64,000 nt of DNA from Canna indica (lineage: Eukaryota > Streptophyta > Magnoliopsida > Zingiberales > Cannaceae): assembly GCA_034359265.1 (NCBI GenBank), contig CP136898.1:43175501-43239500 (forward strand), in the 5' to 3' direction. Below, in pieces: positions 32,343 through 44,350 of this stretch. Under the pieces are notes generated by a model. It did no database searches. It had not been told where the DNA came from and worked only from the letters and a program-made list of their open reading frames with translations. Position 1 is the stretch's first letter, and every line of letters starts with the position of its first letter. Made by a program: the position numbers and the translations under genes.

Positions 32343-33070
32343 ATGAGAAATTTTGCTTTCAATGCTACTGAAGATGAGAATAAGTCTGAAGACTGTTCAG
32401 AAGAAGATGAAGCAGAAGAATCTGAGCAAGGAAACTATAGAGCTTTTGCTACCTACATAGTCGACACAGTTCAAGTCGTTTGTATTCTAGACATTGAGGA
32501 TGAGGATAACAAGATTCAATGTGTTGACAGTCGTGAAGAAGCCTATCAGGAGATATTTGGTAAATGGGTTAAAGTGATAACTTTCAACAAGACTCTCAGA
32601 AATCAAAATATATTTTTGATTGAACAGAAGAAGAAACTCGAGGAGGAAGTCGAAACCTACAAAAGTCAGATTGCCAAGAAATTCAATAGAGAATTCAAGT
32701 TGATTTCTGAACTTAAAAAGGTAAAAAAAAAGCCAAAATGATGAATTCCACTGGTACTCTAAATGAAATTTTGAGTGCACGAAAATCCCAATCTAACCAT
32801 GCTGGACTTGGATACATAAGTTCGGGACAGTCGAAACTCTAATCTCAATTGCGCATAAAGAACTTTTTTTAAAGGCTTCTCAAAACATCAATAGTTCACT
32901 ACTTGGAAGAGGAGAAAAGTGCCCATATGTTTCTACTGCAAGTGTAGAGGACACATAATAGCAAATTGTTTCAAGCTTGCCCACAAACTAAAGAGAAAGA
33001 AGCATGAAGACTCTCCTAAACAGAAGTTCAAACAAGTTTGCATAAAAAAAGCTGAACTTAACTGTAAAGC
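32343..33070 (+). pseudogene. S2 gag C-terminal part
   Basis: The first part (MRNFAFNATEDENKSEDCSEEDEAEE) is acidic. A Lys/Glu-rich coiled coil follows (about 32580-32740, RNQNIFLIEQKKKLEEEVE..). A frame change leads to a CX2CX4HX4C zinc knuckle CFYCKCRGHIIANC (32928-32969) and a basic tail. The N-terminal Gag domain is missing because LTR2 is fused to the middle of gag. The ATG at 32343 is not expected to be a natural start. Confidence 0.85.
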
Positions 33071-34600
33071 TGCTTTTATATCAAAGACTATTTCTTCTCT
33101 TGGATCATGGTATTTCGATAGTGGTTGTTCTCAGCAAATGACAGGGAATTCAGAAAATTTTGAAAAATATTCAGGAACATGAAGGAGCAACTGTAATATT
33201 CGAAGATGAAAGACATGGAAATATCTTAGGAGTTGGAATTCTCAATGTTCTAGGAATTCCCAAGTTGAAAGATGTTCTGCTAGTGGATGGTCTCAAGGCA
33301 AATCTTGTGAGTATCGGTCATTAATGTGACTAGAATCTAGATATCAAATTCAACAAAAATAGTTGCAAGGTCTTTGATAAAAATGGTGATTGTATTCTTG
33401 AAGGAAGTAGATCTAGAGATAGTTGCTATAAGATTGATTTCTCATCTATCTGTCTTTTTGTTGTTTCCTCTGATATAAACTTGTGGCACAGAAAGTTAGG
33501 TCATGTAAATTACTAGGACCTAAAGAAGCTTGTTAATGCTGGGTTGTGAGAGGAATTCCTAAACTTACTAGAGAACCTGAGTTGGTTTGTGGCTCTTGCC
33601 AAGAAGGAAAGCAGATAAGGCAATCTAATAAGAAGTTGCAGCTGGTGGCAACTTCAAAACCTCTAGAACTCCTTCACATGGATTTGGTTGTTCCCATGCA
33701 AGTTGAAAGCATTGGAGGTAAAAAATATGTCCTTGTTTATGTAGATGATTACTCACGTTTCACTTGAACGGAGTTTCTGAGGGAAAAGTTCAATGCCTTC
33801 AGCAACTTCAAATCCTTATGTCTAAGACTCTAGAATGAACAAGAACCTCCTATTCTTAAAGTGATTAGAATAAGAAGTGATCATGGAAGAGAGTTTGAGA
33901 ATGTATCTTTTTCTGAATTTTGTGATGATAATGGTATTCTTCTAGAATTCTCTACTGCGAAGACTCATCAATAGAATGGTGTTGTTGAAAGGAGGAACCG
34001 TACTATCCAAGAGATTGCTCGGGTCATGTTTAATTCCAAGAAGATCTCTGAAAGATTTTGGGTTGAAGCTATCAATACTGCTTGCTACATTATAAACTAA
34101 GCATATTCCTTATGAATTATGGAAGGCAAGAAAGCCTAACCTTACATATTTTCATGTCTTTGGTAGCAGGTGCTATGTGCAGAATGATAGGGAATACCTT
34201 TGAAAGATGCAAAGCAAAAGTGATGAAGCAATATTCCTTGGATATTCAACAAATAGCAAAGCCTACAGAGTCTACAACAAGCGCACTCAAACTGTTATAG
34301 AATCACCAAAGGTGAAAGTTCATGACTCACAATTCTACCAGACTCTAACTACTGATGAAGAAGCAATTGCAATTGTTGACAAGACTGTCCAGAGTTCTTC
34401 TAACTTAGTAGAATAGATTGATGAAACTGCTGATACAATAGACTCTGAGACTGACACTGATCAAGAAAAGGAGAGTGCTACTGAGAAGTCTGCAAAAACT
34501 CTCAAGAATCATCCTTTGAATAATGTTATTGGTGATGTTCATGAAGTAGTCAAGACTCAAATCAGTCTAAGAAGGAAACTCTAAAAGAAAAATTTTGGAT
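33071..34600 (+). pseudogene. S2 protease, pre-integrase and integrase, broken
   Basis: Protease active site YFDSGCSQQMTG (about 33110-33145), then GVGILNVLGIP, VDGLKANLVSI and KVFDKNGDCILEGS. The zinc-binding region reads LWHRKLGHVNY..LVCGSCQEGKQ. The integrase core shows HMDLVVPM, IRSDHGREFEN and NGVVERRNRT, so the catalytic D-D-E residues are present. TAG at 33972-33974 replaces a Gln codon just before NGVVER. Further stops and shifts occur (33180, near 33765, 33830, 34095). An acidic linker (34320-34600) leads to RT. Confidence 0.88.
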
Positions 34601-34601
34601 C

Positions 34602-35660
34602 ATGGCTATCCAAGAAGAGCTACAACAATTTGTCAGAAATGACATTTGGGAGTTGGTTCCAAGACCTGAAAGTGTCAATATAATTAAAACCAAGTGGGTC
34701 TTCAAGAACAAGATTAATGAAGCAGGAAACATCACAAGAAACAAGGCTAGACTTGTTGCTCAAGGCTACAATCAAGTTGAAGATCTGGATTATGGTGAAA
34801 CATTTGCACCTGTTGCAAGATTGGAGTCTATCAGGTTACTTCTTGCCTTATCTTACTATTTGAAATTCAAACTTTATAAAATGGATATTAAGACAACTTT
34901 CCTGAATGTGATTCTAAATGAGGAAGTCTATGTTGAACAACCAAAAGGGTTTGACGATTCTACTTATCCTGACCATGTGTATAGGCTGAAAAAAGCTTTA
35001 TATGGTCTCAAGCAAGCACCTAGAGCTTGGTATCAAAGACTAACTCAATTTCTGCTTATGAAAGGTTATAAAGGAGGTAAAACTGATCAGACTCTATTCA
35101 TCAAGAAAAGGGAGTATCAACTGGTAATTATTCAGATGTATGTTGATGATACTATTTTTGGTTCAACTTCTAAATTCCTTGCTAAATAATTTGTGGATGA
35201 CATGAAATCTGAATTTGAGATGAGCATAGTTGGAGAAATGAGCAATTTTCTCAGTCTACAGGCCAAGCAATCTGAAAAAGGAATATTCATTTCACAGAGT
35301 AAATATGCTAAGAATCTAGTTGTAGTGCGCAGTTAATTTGGATGAGGAGTATGTTACATGCTTATGGTCTCAATCAAGAAGAAATGGTACTTTATTGTGA
35401 TAACACCAGACATATTGAAGAATATTGAAGAAGATAGAGGTAGAATATTGAAAAAATGCTATCAATATTTCAAAAAATCCTGTTATGCATTCACATACCA
35501 AACACATTGATATAAGGTTTCATTATATTAGATATTTAGTTAAAAGGAGGCAGTAGCAACTGGAGTATATTGCAACTAAAAAACAAGTGGCAAACATTTT
35601 TACAAAGGCACTAATTAAGTGGAGAAAGGTTTGAGTAGTTGAGGTATGCTCTTGGATTAT
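34602..35660 (+). pseudogene. S2 reverse transcriptase and RNase H remnant
   Basis: RT is open for 195 codons: WELVPRPESVNIIKTKWVFKNK, NKARLVAQGYNQ, FAPVARLESIR, YRLKKALYGLKQAPRAWYQR, and the active site YVDD at 35139-35150. A TAA at 35187 and stops near 35335 follow. The N-terminal half of RNase H is deleted; the C-terminal half is recognisable in broken frames (YCDNTRHIE, NISKNPVMHSHTKHIDIRFHYIRY, QLEYIATKKQVANIFTKAL) up to about 35660. Confidence 0.88.
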
Positions 35661-35938
35661 GTGTCATATGACACATTTTATTTCGGGTTAAAATAAAATT
35701 AAGTCTTTATTGTGATGAAAATTGAAAAGGTTTTTCAATTTTTATTTCTTCTTTTCATCACTTATTATTTTAAAGGCTAATATTTATTGATGGAAATTAC
35801 TTTTCAGGGTATTAGTGGAGTTTTATTTCGCCCTAAAAGCTTTGGGCGTTACTTTTCCAATCAATTATCAACCGGCGACAATCTCTCCTCCATTTCTTCG
35901 TCTGTTCGTCTGCTTGAGGATCTCTCTTCTTTTTAAAG

Positions 35939-36977
35939 ATGTCAGGATGCAACGAAAAGAAAGGCTTTGTGAGGAAGATATATGTTTCGACGGTCAAGAA
36001 AATGCAATCTCTAAACCCTGCCGAAAAATCACAACCATCTACTGGACCCTCCACCGAGGAAATGCCTCCTCCTTCAACGAGTCAAGGACACAAATTGAGA
36101 AAGAAAACTATGATGAGATCGGCTAACCTACAGTTAAGGAAAAGTAGTCGAGGTATGGACCCCAAAACTTCTCATGCATCCTCTAGGGTTTATCAAATTG
36201 AGGGGGAGTTTGTCTTGGGTAAAGGGGAGTTTTTAAAAGATATGAGTACAAGTTTTGATTTTGTCTCTTCTAGTATTGATTCTAGAAAGGATGTTTTGAA
36301 TGAGTCTTTAGCAGTTTCCTCTCTAGTGCACACTGGTCCCATGATTGATATAAATGTTTCTGGTACTGATGTTTTTGACTCTATTCCAGTCACAACTGGT
36401 CCATTTGATATTTCTCCAAAGTCAATTGAGTGTAAAAGTACTTCTGAACACGAAAGAACTATCAATCCACCAGAGTGTTCTAAGACAGTCTAAACTACTG
36501 ATAGGGTAGTTGGAACTGTTATTGAAATGGCTGCTTCTAAGAATCCTGAAATGGTTGAAATCATGCAAGAAGCAGTTTAGACTGCTCATGCTGTACCTAC
36601 TGATGATAAAACTTCCAAGTCTTCTAATACTAAACTTGCAGCTATGGATTTAAATCAAGTTCCTACTGATGAGGTAGAATCTGAGATTCCTAAGGCTTCC
36701 ATACCTTAGCAAACTGCTTTTGTTCCTGACCATTCTATTTCCTCCAAGAAGCCAAATAGAGGTTCTCATGAACTTGAGACGAAAAGAAGTTCAAAGAGGA
36801 AAATGCCTGTGAAGTCTAACCTATTTTATGGAGAAACTGTAAATCTAGAATCAGATGATGATGATGATGAACTTCTATCACTAAGGACAAGTGAGTTGAA
36901 AAAGTCTAAGAAAAGAAAGAAGAATTTAGAAACATCAACAGCGAAGAATGTTACTTAATAGAGAACACAATCTCCAA
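35939..36977 (+). pseudogene. S2 env-like ORF, N-terminal part
   Basis: ATG at 35939 opens 184 codons (MSGCNEKKGFVRKIYVSTVKKMQSLNP..). It is rich in Ser, Lys and Glu, without a clear signal peptide or membrane segment, then TAA at 36491. The same frame continues to 36977 with stops near 36579, 36708 and 36956 and an Asp run (ESDDDDDELLSL) plus a Lys-rich KKSKKRKKN patch resembling a nuclear localisation signal. It is cut at 36977 by Athila and continues at 58032. SIRE elements carry such a third ORF; its function as an envelope is unproven. Confidence 0.65.
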
Positions 36978-36982
36978 GGAAG

Positions 36983-38143
36983 TGATGACATGTTTATTTT
37001 CCATATTTTGTTGCTTATTTTCATGCTAAATTCGAATTAAATACTTTCTAAAATGTGTTTATTGTTTTGTTTAATTTTTAGGTAACAAATGACGGAAAGA
37101 AATAAAAAAGAATCTCCTTGCACGATTTTTGGAAGTTGTAAATTGGAAAGACACCTGGACCAGGTCGCACTGCCTTGGACGTGCCCACGCCTTAGTAAAG
37201 ATGCATGTGACAAATCCATAATTTAACATGTTAAAGGCTGAAATTTTGTTTTCAAGTTTTCATGCGAATTTGGACTATCCTTTTGTGTCTAAAACATTAA
37301 ACCAAGATATTTGGTTTTTAGTTTATTGTTATGTAGGGTTGATTTGATTTTTATTTCTATTTTAGTTAAGTTTGGGATTCTTCTATATGAGGAGAAAAGT
37401 TGTAATGAACAGGGCGACAGTTTTTAGCTTTAGCCTTCTTTTTAGTTTTGCTCTTTTCAGTTTAGAATTAAGTTTGAATTCAGTAGTGATTTTTGGAGAA
37501 TGAAAATGTTTATATTTGCGATGTGTGGTTAATTCACTTCTTTCTAGCTAAAGGACGATTCGATATTTCGGTTCTACGGGTTGTGAGATTCCTCTGTGCT
37601 TAACATCTTTTACTTTCTAGTATTCATTTATTTCCTACAGAAATTATTCTATTATTCCTTTTTAATTGTTGGTCTGTTACCAGATTATTCAGACAATAGT
37701 TAGTCTTCTAGTATGACTGTTCCATGCCGAATTTAGAGGCAAATTAGTCGAGGTTACTGTTCAATCCGTACTAATGGAATTCTTGAATTAATTTGACATG
37801 TGAGATTGTTGTTCAATTCACATAGTCTATTAAATTTGCTAGAAATAAAGGAACTCATCCTGACATCCTTTGTGTCTATGATCAATCCTACGAACCGAGA
37901 TCAAGAACATACCTTTAGCTAGGCTTTCCTCACATTGATTTCTCCTAAATTTTAATTACTATTTTTATTTACGTCTTCTTGCATCTAATCAAACCCCCCC
38001 CCCCCCCCCCTTTTCCCTTTCTTTTAATTCTTGGTTTTGAAAGAATTTAAAACTAACCAGTCTTTGTCGATTTGACCCTACTTGTCGTGACTACAAAATC
38101 TCAAGAAATAGGAATTTATTTTTGGTGGATTCGACACTCATCA
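36983..38143 (+). mobile_element. Athila 5' LTR
   Basis: TGATGACATG..CACTCATCA, 1161 bp. A 17-C run at 37994-38010 is 8 C in the 3' LTR. It is followed not by the primer site but by a copy of the 3' target flank. Confidence 0.92.
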
Positions 38144-38374
38144 GGAAGAAACATTCAAAATATGAGAAGAAGCTTAAAAAACAATCTTTTGCCGACAAAC
38201 AACACAATGGACTTCTCTCTGATGTCTCTATTCTCTCTGGACGAGACTACAATCTAGATGTATTATTTCTTAGAGAATTCTGGATTTAGATCAAATTTCC
38301 TTAAAGTGCAAATTTGTTATTGATATTCTCGAAAAGAGGAATTTATCTAATTCTTATAAGAAGGTTAAACTTTT
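38144..38374 (+). repeat. Copy of the 3' target flank trapped after the 5' LTR
   Basis: About 231 bp beginning GGAAGAAACATTCAAAATATGAG matches 58027-58257, the S2 env-like sequence right of the 3' LTR, with about 17 differences by eye. It includes a third copy of the GGAAG target duplication. Confidence 0.93.
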
Positions 38375-38503
38375 CCCTTTCTTTTAATTCATGATTTTGA
38401 AAGAATTTGAAACTAACCAGTCTCTGTGGATTCGACCCTACTTGTCGCGACTACAAAATCTCAAGACGTAGGAATTTATTTTTGGTGGATTCGACACTCA
38501 TCA
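38375..38503 (+). mobile_element. Athila LTR tail adjoining the primer site
   Basis: CCTTTCTTTTAATTC..GGATTCGACACTCATCA repeats the last 130 bp of the LTR (also 38015-38143). It is the LTR end that actually borders the primer site. Confidence 0.92.
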
Positions 38504-38508
38504 AATTT

Positions 38509-38526
38509 TGGCGCCGTTGTCGGGGA
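38509..38526 (+). other. Primer-binding site (tRNA-Asp type)
   Basis: TGGCGCCGTTGTCGGGGA starts five bases after the LTR end. It differs at one position from the TGGCGCCGTTGCCGGGGA site typical of the Athila/Tat group. Confidence 0.93.
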
Positions 38527-38564
38527 CTAGTAATAATCAGTTTTAATTTTTTTGTTAACCAGTT

Positions 38565-39989
38565 TTGACTGTGCAGGAAAATTACATACAGGTTAGACGT
38601 GAGCACATCTTAACATTGATGGTCAGATCTGATTGCACAGGAGAACTCATATACGATCCTGAGATTGAGAAGACTGCTAGAAGTCTTAGAAAGGTGACCC
38701 AACAACGAGGCAAACATGTTTCAGCACCCTCATCCTCAATAGCAGACGAGACGTGGGCACGCCTTAACTCAGAGATAGAAGCATAACCAGAAATAAAAAT
38801 GGCTGAAAATAATCTGACTTTGCGCGAACTAGCTATTGCGCCTTTTAACCAACCATCATTATGCATCAGTTACCCATAATTAGAGGTAAACTTTGAATTA
38901 AAATCTGGACTAATACATCTCTTGCCTATTTTTCGAGGATTTGAAAACGAAGATCCTCACAAACACTTGAAGGAATTCCACGTTGTATGCTCAACAATGA
39001 AGCCACACGGGATATCCGATGAGCAAATCAAACTGCGAACCTTTCCTTTTTCCTTAGCAGATGCAGCCAAGGAGTGGTTGTTCTACCTTCCCCCTAGATC
39101 AATCAATGCAGCTTCACGAGTCGTTGGAATTAGGAGGGAAATTTGCGGAGTTAAAAAAAAAGACACAGAGACTCTACATGAATATTGGGAAAGATTCAAA
39201 CGGTTATGTGCAAGTTGCCCTCAACATGGTATTTCTGATCAATTACTAATCCAATATTTTTATGAAGGTTTTCTACCCATGGAAAGGAGGATGATGGAAG
39301 CAGCAAGTGGTGGGGCTATAGTGAACAAAACTCCTCAAGCCGCTAGAGAATTAATCTCCATCATGGCTGCTAAATCACAACAATTTGGGTTGTGACAGGA
39401 ACCTCCAATAGGAGTAAATGAGGTAAATGTGTCTTCCCTTAAATCTAAAATTACTCATCTAACTACTATGATTTAGAATTTGGTTGTAGGAAACACATCA
39501 CAGGTTAAAGTGTGTGGGATTTGTGTCGTCGCTTGTCATCTCACCGACATGTGCCCTACCCTTCAAAAGGACACACAAGAACAAGCTAACGCCGTTGGAG
39601 GATTCTCAGGTCCTCCACAAAGAGAACATGATCCCTATTCAAAGACCTACAATCCAGGTTGGAGGAATCATCCAAACTTAAGTTATGGGACAAGGCAACC
39701 AAATTTTCAGCAACAAAATTTCCAACAACAAAATTTTCAGCAATTTCAGCACAAACCACCTGTCCCGCCACAACAATTCCCTTCAAACTCAGGTACATCT
39801 CTTGAAGAAATGGTTAAATCTCTTACAATTAGCACACAACAATTCCAACAGGAAACGAAGGCGAGCATAATGGAAACAAAAGCAAGCATTCAAATTTTGG
39901 AGAATCAAATGGGTCAATTGGCGTCATCTCTAAGCAAGATGGAATCACAAGGCAAACTTCCCTCACAAACTATCATCAACCCAAAATAG
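38565..39989 (+). pseudogene. Athila gag pseudogene
   Basis: A near-continuous frame. The N-terminal leader ends near TLRELAIAPFNQPSLCISYP; the main Gag domain runs LLPIFRGFENEDPHKHLKEFHVVCSTM, QIKLRTFPFSLADAAKEWLFYLPP, ETLHEYWERFKRLCASCP, LLIQYFYEGFLPMERRMM. About 20 residues usual between LPP.SI and the REICG motif are missing (near 39110). Zinc knuckle CGICVVACHLTDMC (near 39510) has Cys for the usual Gly before His. A Gln/Pro-rich segment (39690-39790) and a coiled-coil end follow. In-frame stops include TAA near 38784, TAA near 38877, TGA near 39394 and a TAG near 39474. Confidence 0.92.
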
Positions 39990-39999
39990 AATGCTAGCA

Positions 40000-41480
40000 C
40001 AATAACTCTGAGAAGTGGGAAAGAATTACCAGAATCCAGTCTGTCAAGACGTAGGCATGCCTTAGAGACAGAAACTAAAACTGAAGTTACTGCTAACCAG
40101 AAAAAAAAAAGAACTAGAACAGCCGAGAACATTGACGATCAAGCCTCCCTTTCCAGGAAGATTGGCGAAGTCTAAGAAGGAAAATGAAAAAAAAAAAATT
40201 GTTGAAACTTTTCGAAAGGTTGAAATAAATATCCCCTTACTTGACGCCATTCCTCGGTATGCTAAATTTCTCAAGGAATTATGCACCAACAAGAAAAAGC
40301 TGATTGGTAATAAAAAGGTAAGTGTGGGAGGAAATGTTTCTGTTGTACTTCAAAGAAAATTACCTCCCAAATGCAAAAATCAAGGTATGTTCGCTATTTC
40401 CTGCAACATAGGCAACATTGGTATAAAAAGGGCTATGTATGACTTAGGAGCATCTATAAATGTCATGCCATTGTCTATATATTCATCTTTAAATACTGGT
40501 CTATTGAAAAAGACAAGTGTGGTCATTCAATTAGTTGACAGGTCAGTCATTTACCCCGAAGGAGTATTGGAGGATATCTTAGTTCAAGTGAACAACTTAG
40601 TTTTTCCTGCAGATTTCTTTGTGCTTAACATGGAAGAAGATACTTCTTCCAACTCATTTGAAATTTTACTTGGGAGACCCTTCCTTAGCACAGCTAGGAC
40701 AAAAATAGATGTATATGATGGTACGCTCACTATGGAATTTGATGAAGAAGTCATCAAATTCAATATTTATGATGCCATGAAATTTCCTAATGAAAAACTT
40801 TGTGTTAATAGTGTTGATATTATAGACTTCTCAATTCAAAAAACCTTTAATTTTAGCATTATCGATATGAATCTAAATCTGGACAGATTTGAATTTAATG
40901 CTAAAAATAAATTGCAGGATGAATTGCAGGCGACTGAAACCACAAAAAAAAATGCTCCTTGCCTAGAATCTTCTAATTCTCACACTAAACTTCTACCTTC
41001 TATTGTGCAGGCACCCCAAGTGGAGTTAAAGCCACTGCCCGACCACATGAAATACACTTTCTTGGGAGAAGGAGAAACCCTTCCAGTAATAATCTCTAAC
41101 AAACTTAGCACTCAAGAAGAACATAAATTGAATCAAGTGCTTAAGGAACATAAAGAAGCTATTGGCTGGACCATAGCCGACATTAACAGATTAAGCCCTT
41201 CAACATGCATGCACAAGATACTACTAGAAGAAAACAACAAACCTTGTAGAGAAGCTCAGCGACGTTTGAACCCGCTTATGATGGAGGTGGTGAAAAAAGA
41301 AATACTGAAACTTTTAGATGCTAGTGTAATTTATCCAATATCATATAGCAAATGGGTAAGTCCAGTGTAGGTTGTTCCCAAGAAAACAGGTATTACCGTG
41401 GTTAAAAATCTTGACGGTGAGTTAATACCCATCGAGTTCAAAATGGATGGAGAGTTTGCATAGATTACAGGAAATTAAAC
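40000..41480 (+). pseudogene. Athila protease and RT N-terminus
   Basis: After a shift near 40100 a 412-codon frame is open from 40132. The protease shows YDLGASINVMPLSIYSSL (active-site Asp at 40441) and EILLGRPFLSTARTKIDV. A linker leads to the RT approach region (LKEHKEAIGWTIADINRLSPSTCMHKILLEE, REAQRRLNPLMMEVVKKEILKLLDASVIYPIS..WVSPV) and a TAG at 41368 in place of a codon before VVPKK. Then another shift (41390-41460) to the RT core. This is the longest open frame in the window, yet it encodes only part of pol. Confidence 0.92.
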
Positions 41481-42530
41481 GCAGTGACTTGTAAGGATCA
41501 TTTTCCACTTCCATTCATTGATCAAATGCTTGAATGTTTAGCTGGTAAAACTCACTATTGTTGTCTTGATGGATACTCAAGTTTTTACCAAATTCTAATT
41601 TCACCTGAAGGTCAAGAAAAAATAACTTTTACAACCCCTTTCAGCACATTTGCATACAGAAGGATGACATTTGGACTTTGCAACTCTCCAACCACATTCC
41701 AAAAATGTATGGTCAGTATATTTTCGGAATATGTGAGAAATATCATAGAAGTATTTATGGATGATTTCACTGTCTTTGGTAAATCTTTTGATGAATGTTT
41801 GAAAAATTTAGCAATGGTGCTCAAGAGATGTTTAGAAACAAATTATGAGAAATGTCATTTCATGGTTAGTCAAGGCTTAATTTTAGGACATATTGTATCT
41901 TCCAAAGGGATTGAAGTAGATAAAGCAAAAACCGATCTTATTAAATTTCTACCTTACCCCGTAGGTGTACGGGAAATTCGATCTTTCTTGGGACATGCAG
42001 GTTTCTATCGAGGTTTTATAAAGGGTTTTTCCAAGATCACTCAACCCTTATGTCAGCTGCTGCAAAAGGAGATGGCATTCAAGTTTGATGACATTTGCAA
42101 ACAAGCATTTGACTCTTTAAAAGAGAAATTGGTTTCAGCGCCCACCATTCAACCACCAAACTAGAATTTTCCTTTTGAGATCATGTGTGATGCAAGTAAC
42201 CACGCTATAGGGGCTATTCTTGGATAGAAAATTGGGAAGAATTCGCATGTCATATATTATGCCTCAAGGATGCTTGATGATGCCAATGCAACTATTCGAC
42301 AACAGAAAAAGAACTATTAGCTATTGTTTTTGCTTTAGAAAAATTCCGTTCATACTTGCTTGGGACTAAAGTTATTGTCTATTCTGGTCATGCAACTCTA
42401 AAGTACTTGCTCAAGAAGAAGGAAGCAAAATCAAGGCTGATCTGTTGGATACTTTTAATGCAGGAATTCGATTTAGAAATACGAGATAAAAAGGGGACAG
42501 AAAATTTAGTTGTCGATCATCTTAGTCGAT
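41460..42530 (+). pseudogene. Athila reverse transcriptase and RNase H
   Basis: RT motifs: DYRKLNAVTCKDHFPLPFIDQMLE, CLDGYSSFYQI, TFAYRRMTFGLCNSPTTFQ, active site FMDD at 41754-41765 in the VFMDDFTVFG form typical of Athila, then LILGHIVSSKGIEVDKAK and REIRSFLGHAGFYRGFIKGFSKI. RNase H begins FEIMCDASNHAIGAILG (catalytic Asp present). It has TAG at a Gln codon near 42226, a frameshift near 42300, and ends [13 protein letters not shown]. Confidence 0.92.
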
Positions 42531-43912
42531 TACTCATGGATGAAGAATCTCTACCTTTAAAAGATGACTTTCCAGATGAACACCTTTTCTCTATTCAGGA
42601 AATAAATCCATGGTATGCTAATATTGTCAATTATTTGGTTGCAGGTTCATTCCCCAATGAGTTATCTAGAGCTGAAAAGGATAAAATCAAAAGAGATGCT
42701 AGGTACTATGTTTGGGATGACCCAGACTTGTGGAAACATTGTTAAGATCAGATTATTAGAACATGTGTTTCTAAAACAAAGGTTCCCTCTATTTTATAAT
42801 TTTGTCATTCATATGCATGTGGAGGTCATTTCGGTCCTAAGAGAACAACCCGCAAGGTATTGGAAAGTGATTTATTTTGGCCCTATTTATTCCGCGATTC
42901 ATACATGTTTTTCAAGTCTTGTGAAAATTGTCAACGAACTAGAAATTTGGGACATAGAGATCAAATGCCACTCTCTCCTATCCTAGTTTGTGAAATATTT
43001 GATGTGTGAGGAATCGATTTCATGGGGCCATTCCCCTCTTCATTTGGTTATGTTTACATTATTTTGGTTGTGGACTATGTCTAAAAGTGGGTGGAGGCTA
43101 AAGCTACTCGGAATGACAATGCTAAAACTATTGTAGATTTTGTCAAATCTCAAATTTTTATCAGGTATGGAATACCAAGAGCTATAATCAGTTATCGATG
43201 AACCCATTTCTGCAACAAGGTGGTAGAGGCTCTCTTGAAAAAGTACAATGTCACCCACCCTACCTCTACAACTTATCACCCTCAAATTAACTAATGGTCA
43301 AGCCGAGGTGTCCAATAGGGAAATAAAGTCTATACTTGAGAAAATAGTCAACCCCAATAGAAGAGACTGGAGTTTGCGACTCGATGACGCGCAATGGGCC
43401 TATCGGACAACATACAAAACTCCCATAGGGATGTCTCCTTTCTGGCTAGTGTTTGGCAAACCATGTCACCTACCTGTTGAATTAGAACACAAGGCATATT
43501 GCGCTGTTAAAAATTGCAATATGAAGATGGATGAGGCAGGAGAACACATAAAACCATAGCTTCAAGAGTTGGAATAAATTCGGAACAAGGCTTATGAGAG
43601 CTCAAGAATTTATAAAGAAAATACTAAATCTTTCCATGATCAAAAGATTTCTAGGAAGCAATTCTTAATTGGACAAAAAGTCTTGTTTTACCACTCTCAT
43701 TTAAAGTTATTCCCTAGTAAGTTGAGATCGAGATGGGTAGGTCCTTTTATTGTCACTAACATATTTTCCCATGGTGCAGTAGAAATTAAGAGCTTGGATG
43801 GACACCGACAAGACTCTCAAGGTTAATGGATATCGCTTGAAACATTTCTATGATGGATTCCAAGTACAAAATGTTGAAGAGATTAACTTGGAGTATCCAA
43901 CTGAAGACTCAT
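42531..43912 (+). pseudogene. Athila integrase, broken
   Basis: Zinc-binding region in shifted frames (HSYACGGHFGPKRTTRKVL, FFKSCENCQRTRN). Core: FDV.GIDFMGPFPSSFGY gives the first Asp; the second-Asp region reads AIISYR, so Asp is Tyr here; [18 protein letters not shown] holds the Glu. Then [45 protein letters not shown] and a tail ([28 protein letters not shown]). Many stops and several shifts (42743, 43008, 43082, 43290, 43558). Ends near 43912. Confidence 0.9.
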
Positions 43913-44350
43913 AAATTGCAGCATAGTCTGGCCCAAGCCAAGAAACAAGGCGCTTCTGGGAGGCAACCCAGGCATTAGGCGTGCCCACGCCTTATTTCTT
44001 CAGCTTACTTAAAAATTTACCATTAGGCTATCCCTCACCCACCCCTTACTTTATTCAATTCCTCCTCTAATTCGAATTTTTCTTTATCATTGCAGGTAGA
44101 CAAAACTAGAACCCATGGTGGAAAAAATAGAAAAAAGAAAAAAGGAAGGAATAGTGGATGTTGTGAAAAAAAAAAGGAGAAAAAGAAAAGAAAAGAGAGA
44201 GGGGGCGGGTTAATGGGCGCACCCGTGTCCATTTCAAAATGGAAACGAGCACGCCCTAATTTTTTTCCCCTACTCGACGCCACTCAATGCCTTCCTCCTC
44301 TGTGTTCGCCTTATGCCCCAGCCATCGCCTTCTTCTCACCAGGTCGCCAT
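43913..44350 (+). other. Athila inter-ORF region
   Basis: Contains GCGCTTCTGGGAGGCAACCC (about 43950), a motif common after Athila/Tat pol, then purine-rich and pyrimidine-rich leader sequence for the env-like ORF. Interrupted at 44350 by the Sirevirus. The opposing ORFs at 44035-44443 are incidental products of A/G runs. Confidence 0.7.

Noticed and set aside
39685..39870. Alternative-frame ORF in Athila gag
   Set aside because: Shadow of the Gln-rich gag segment in another frame.
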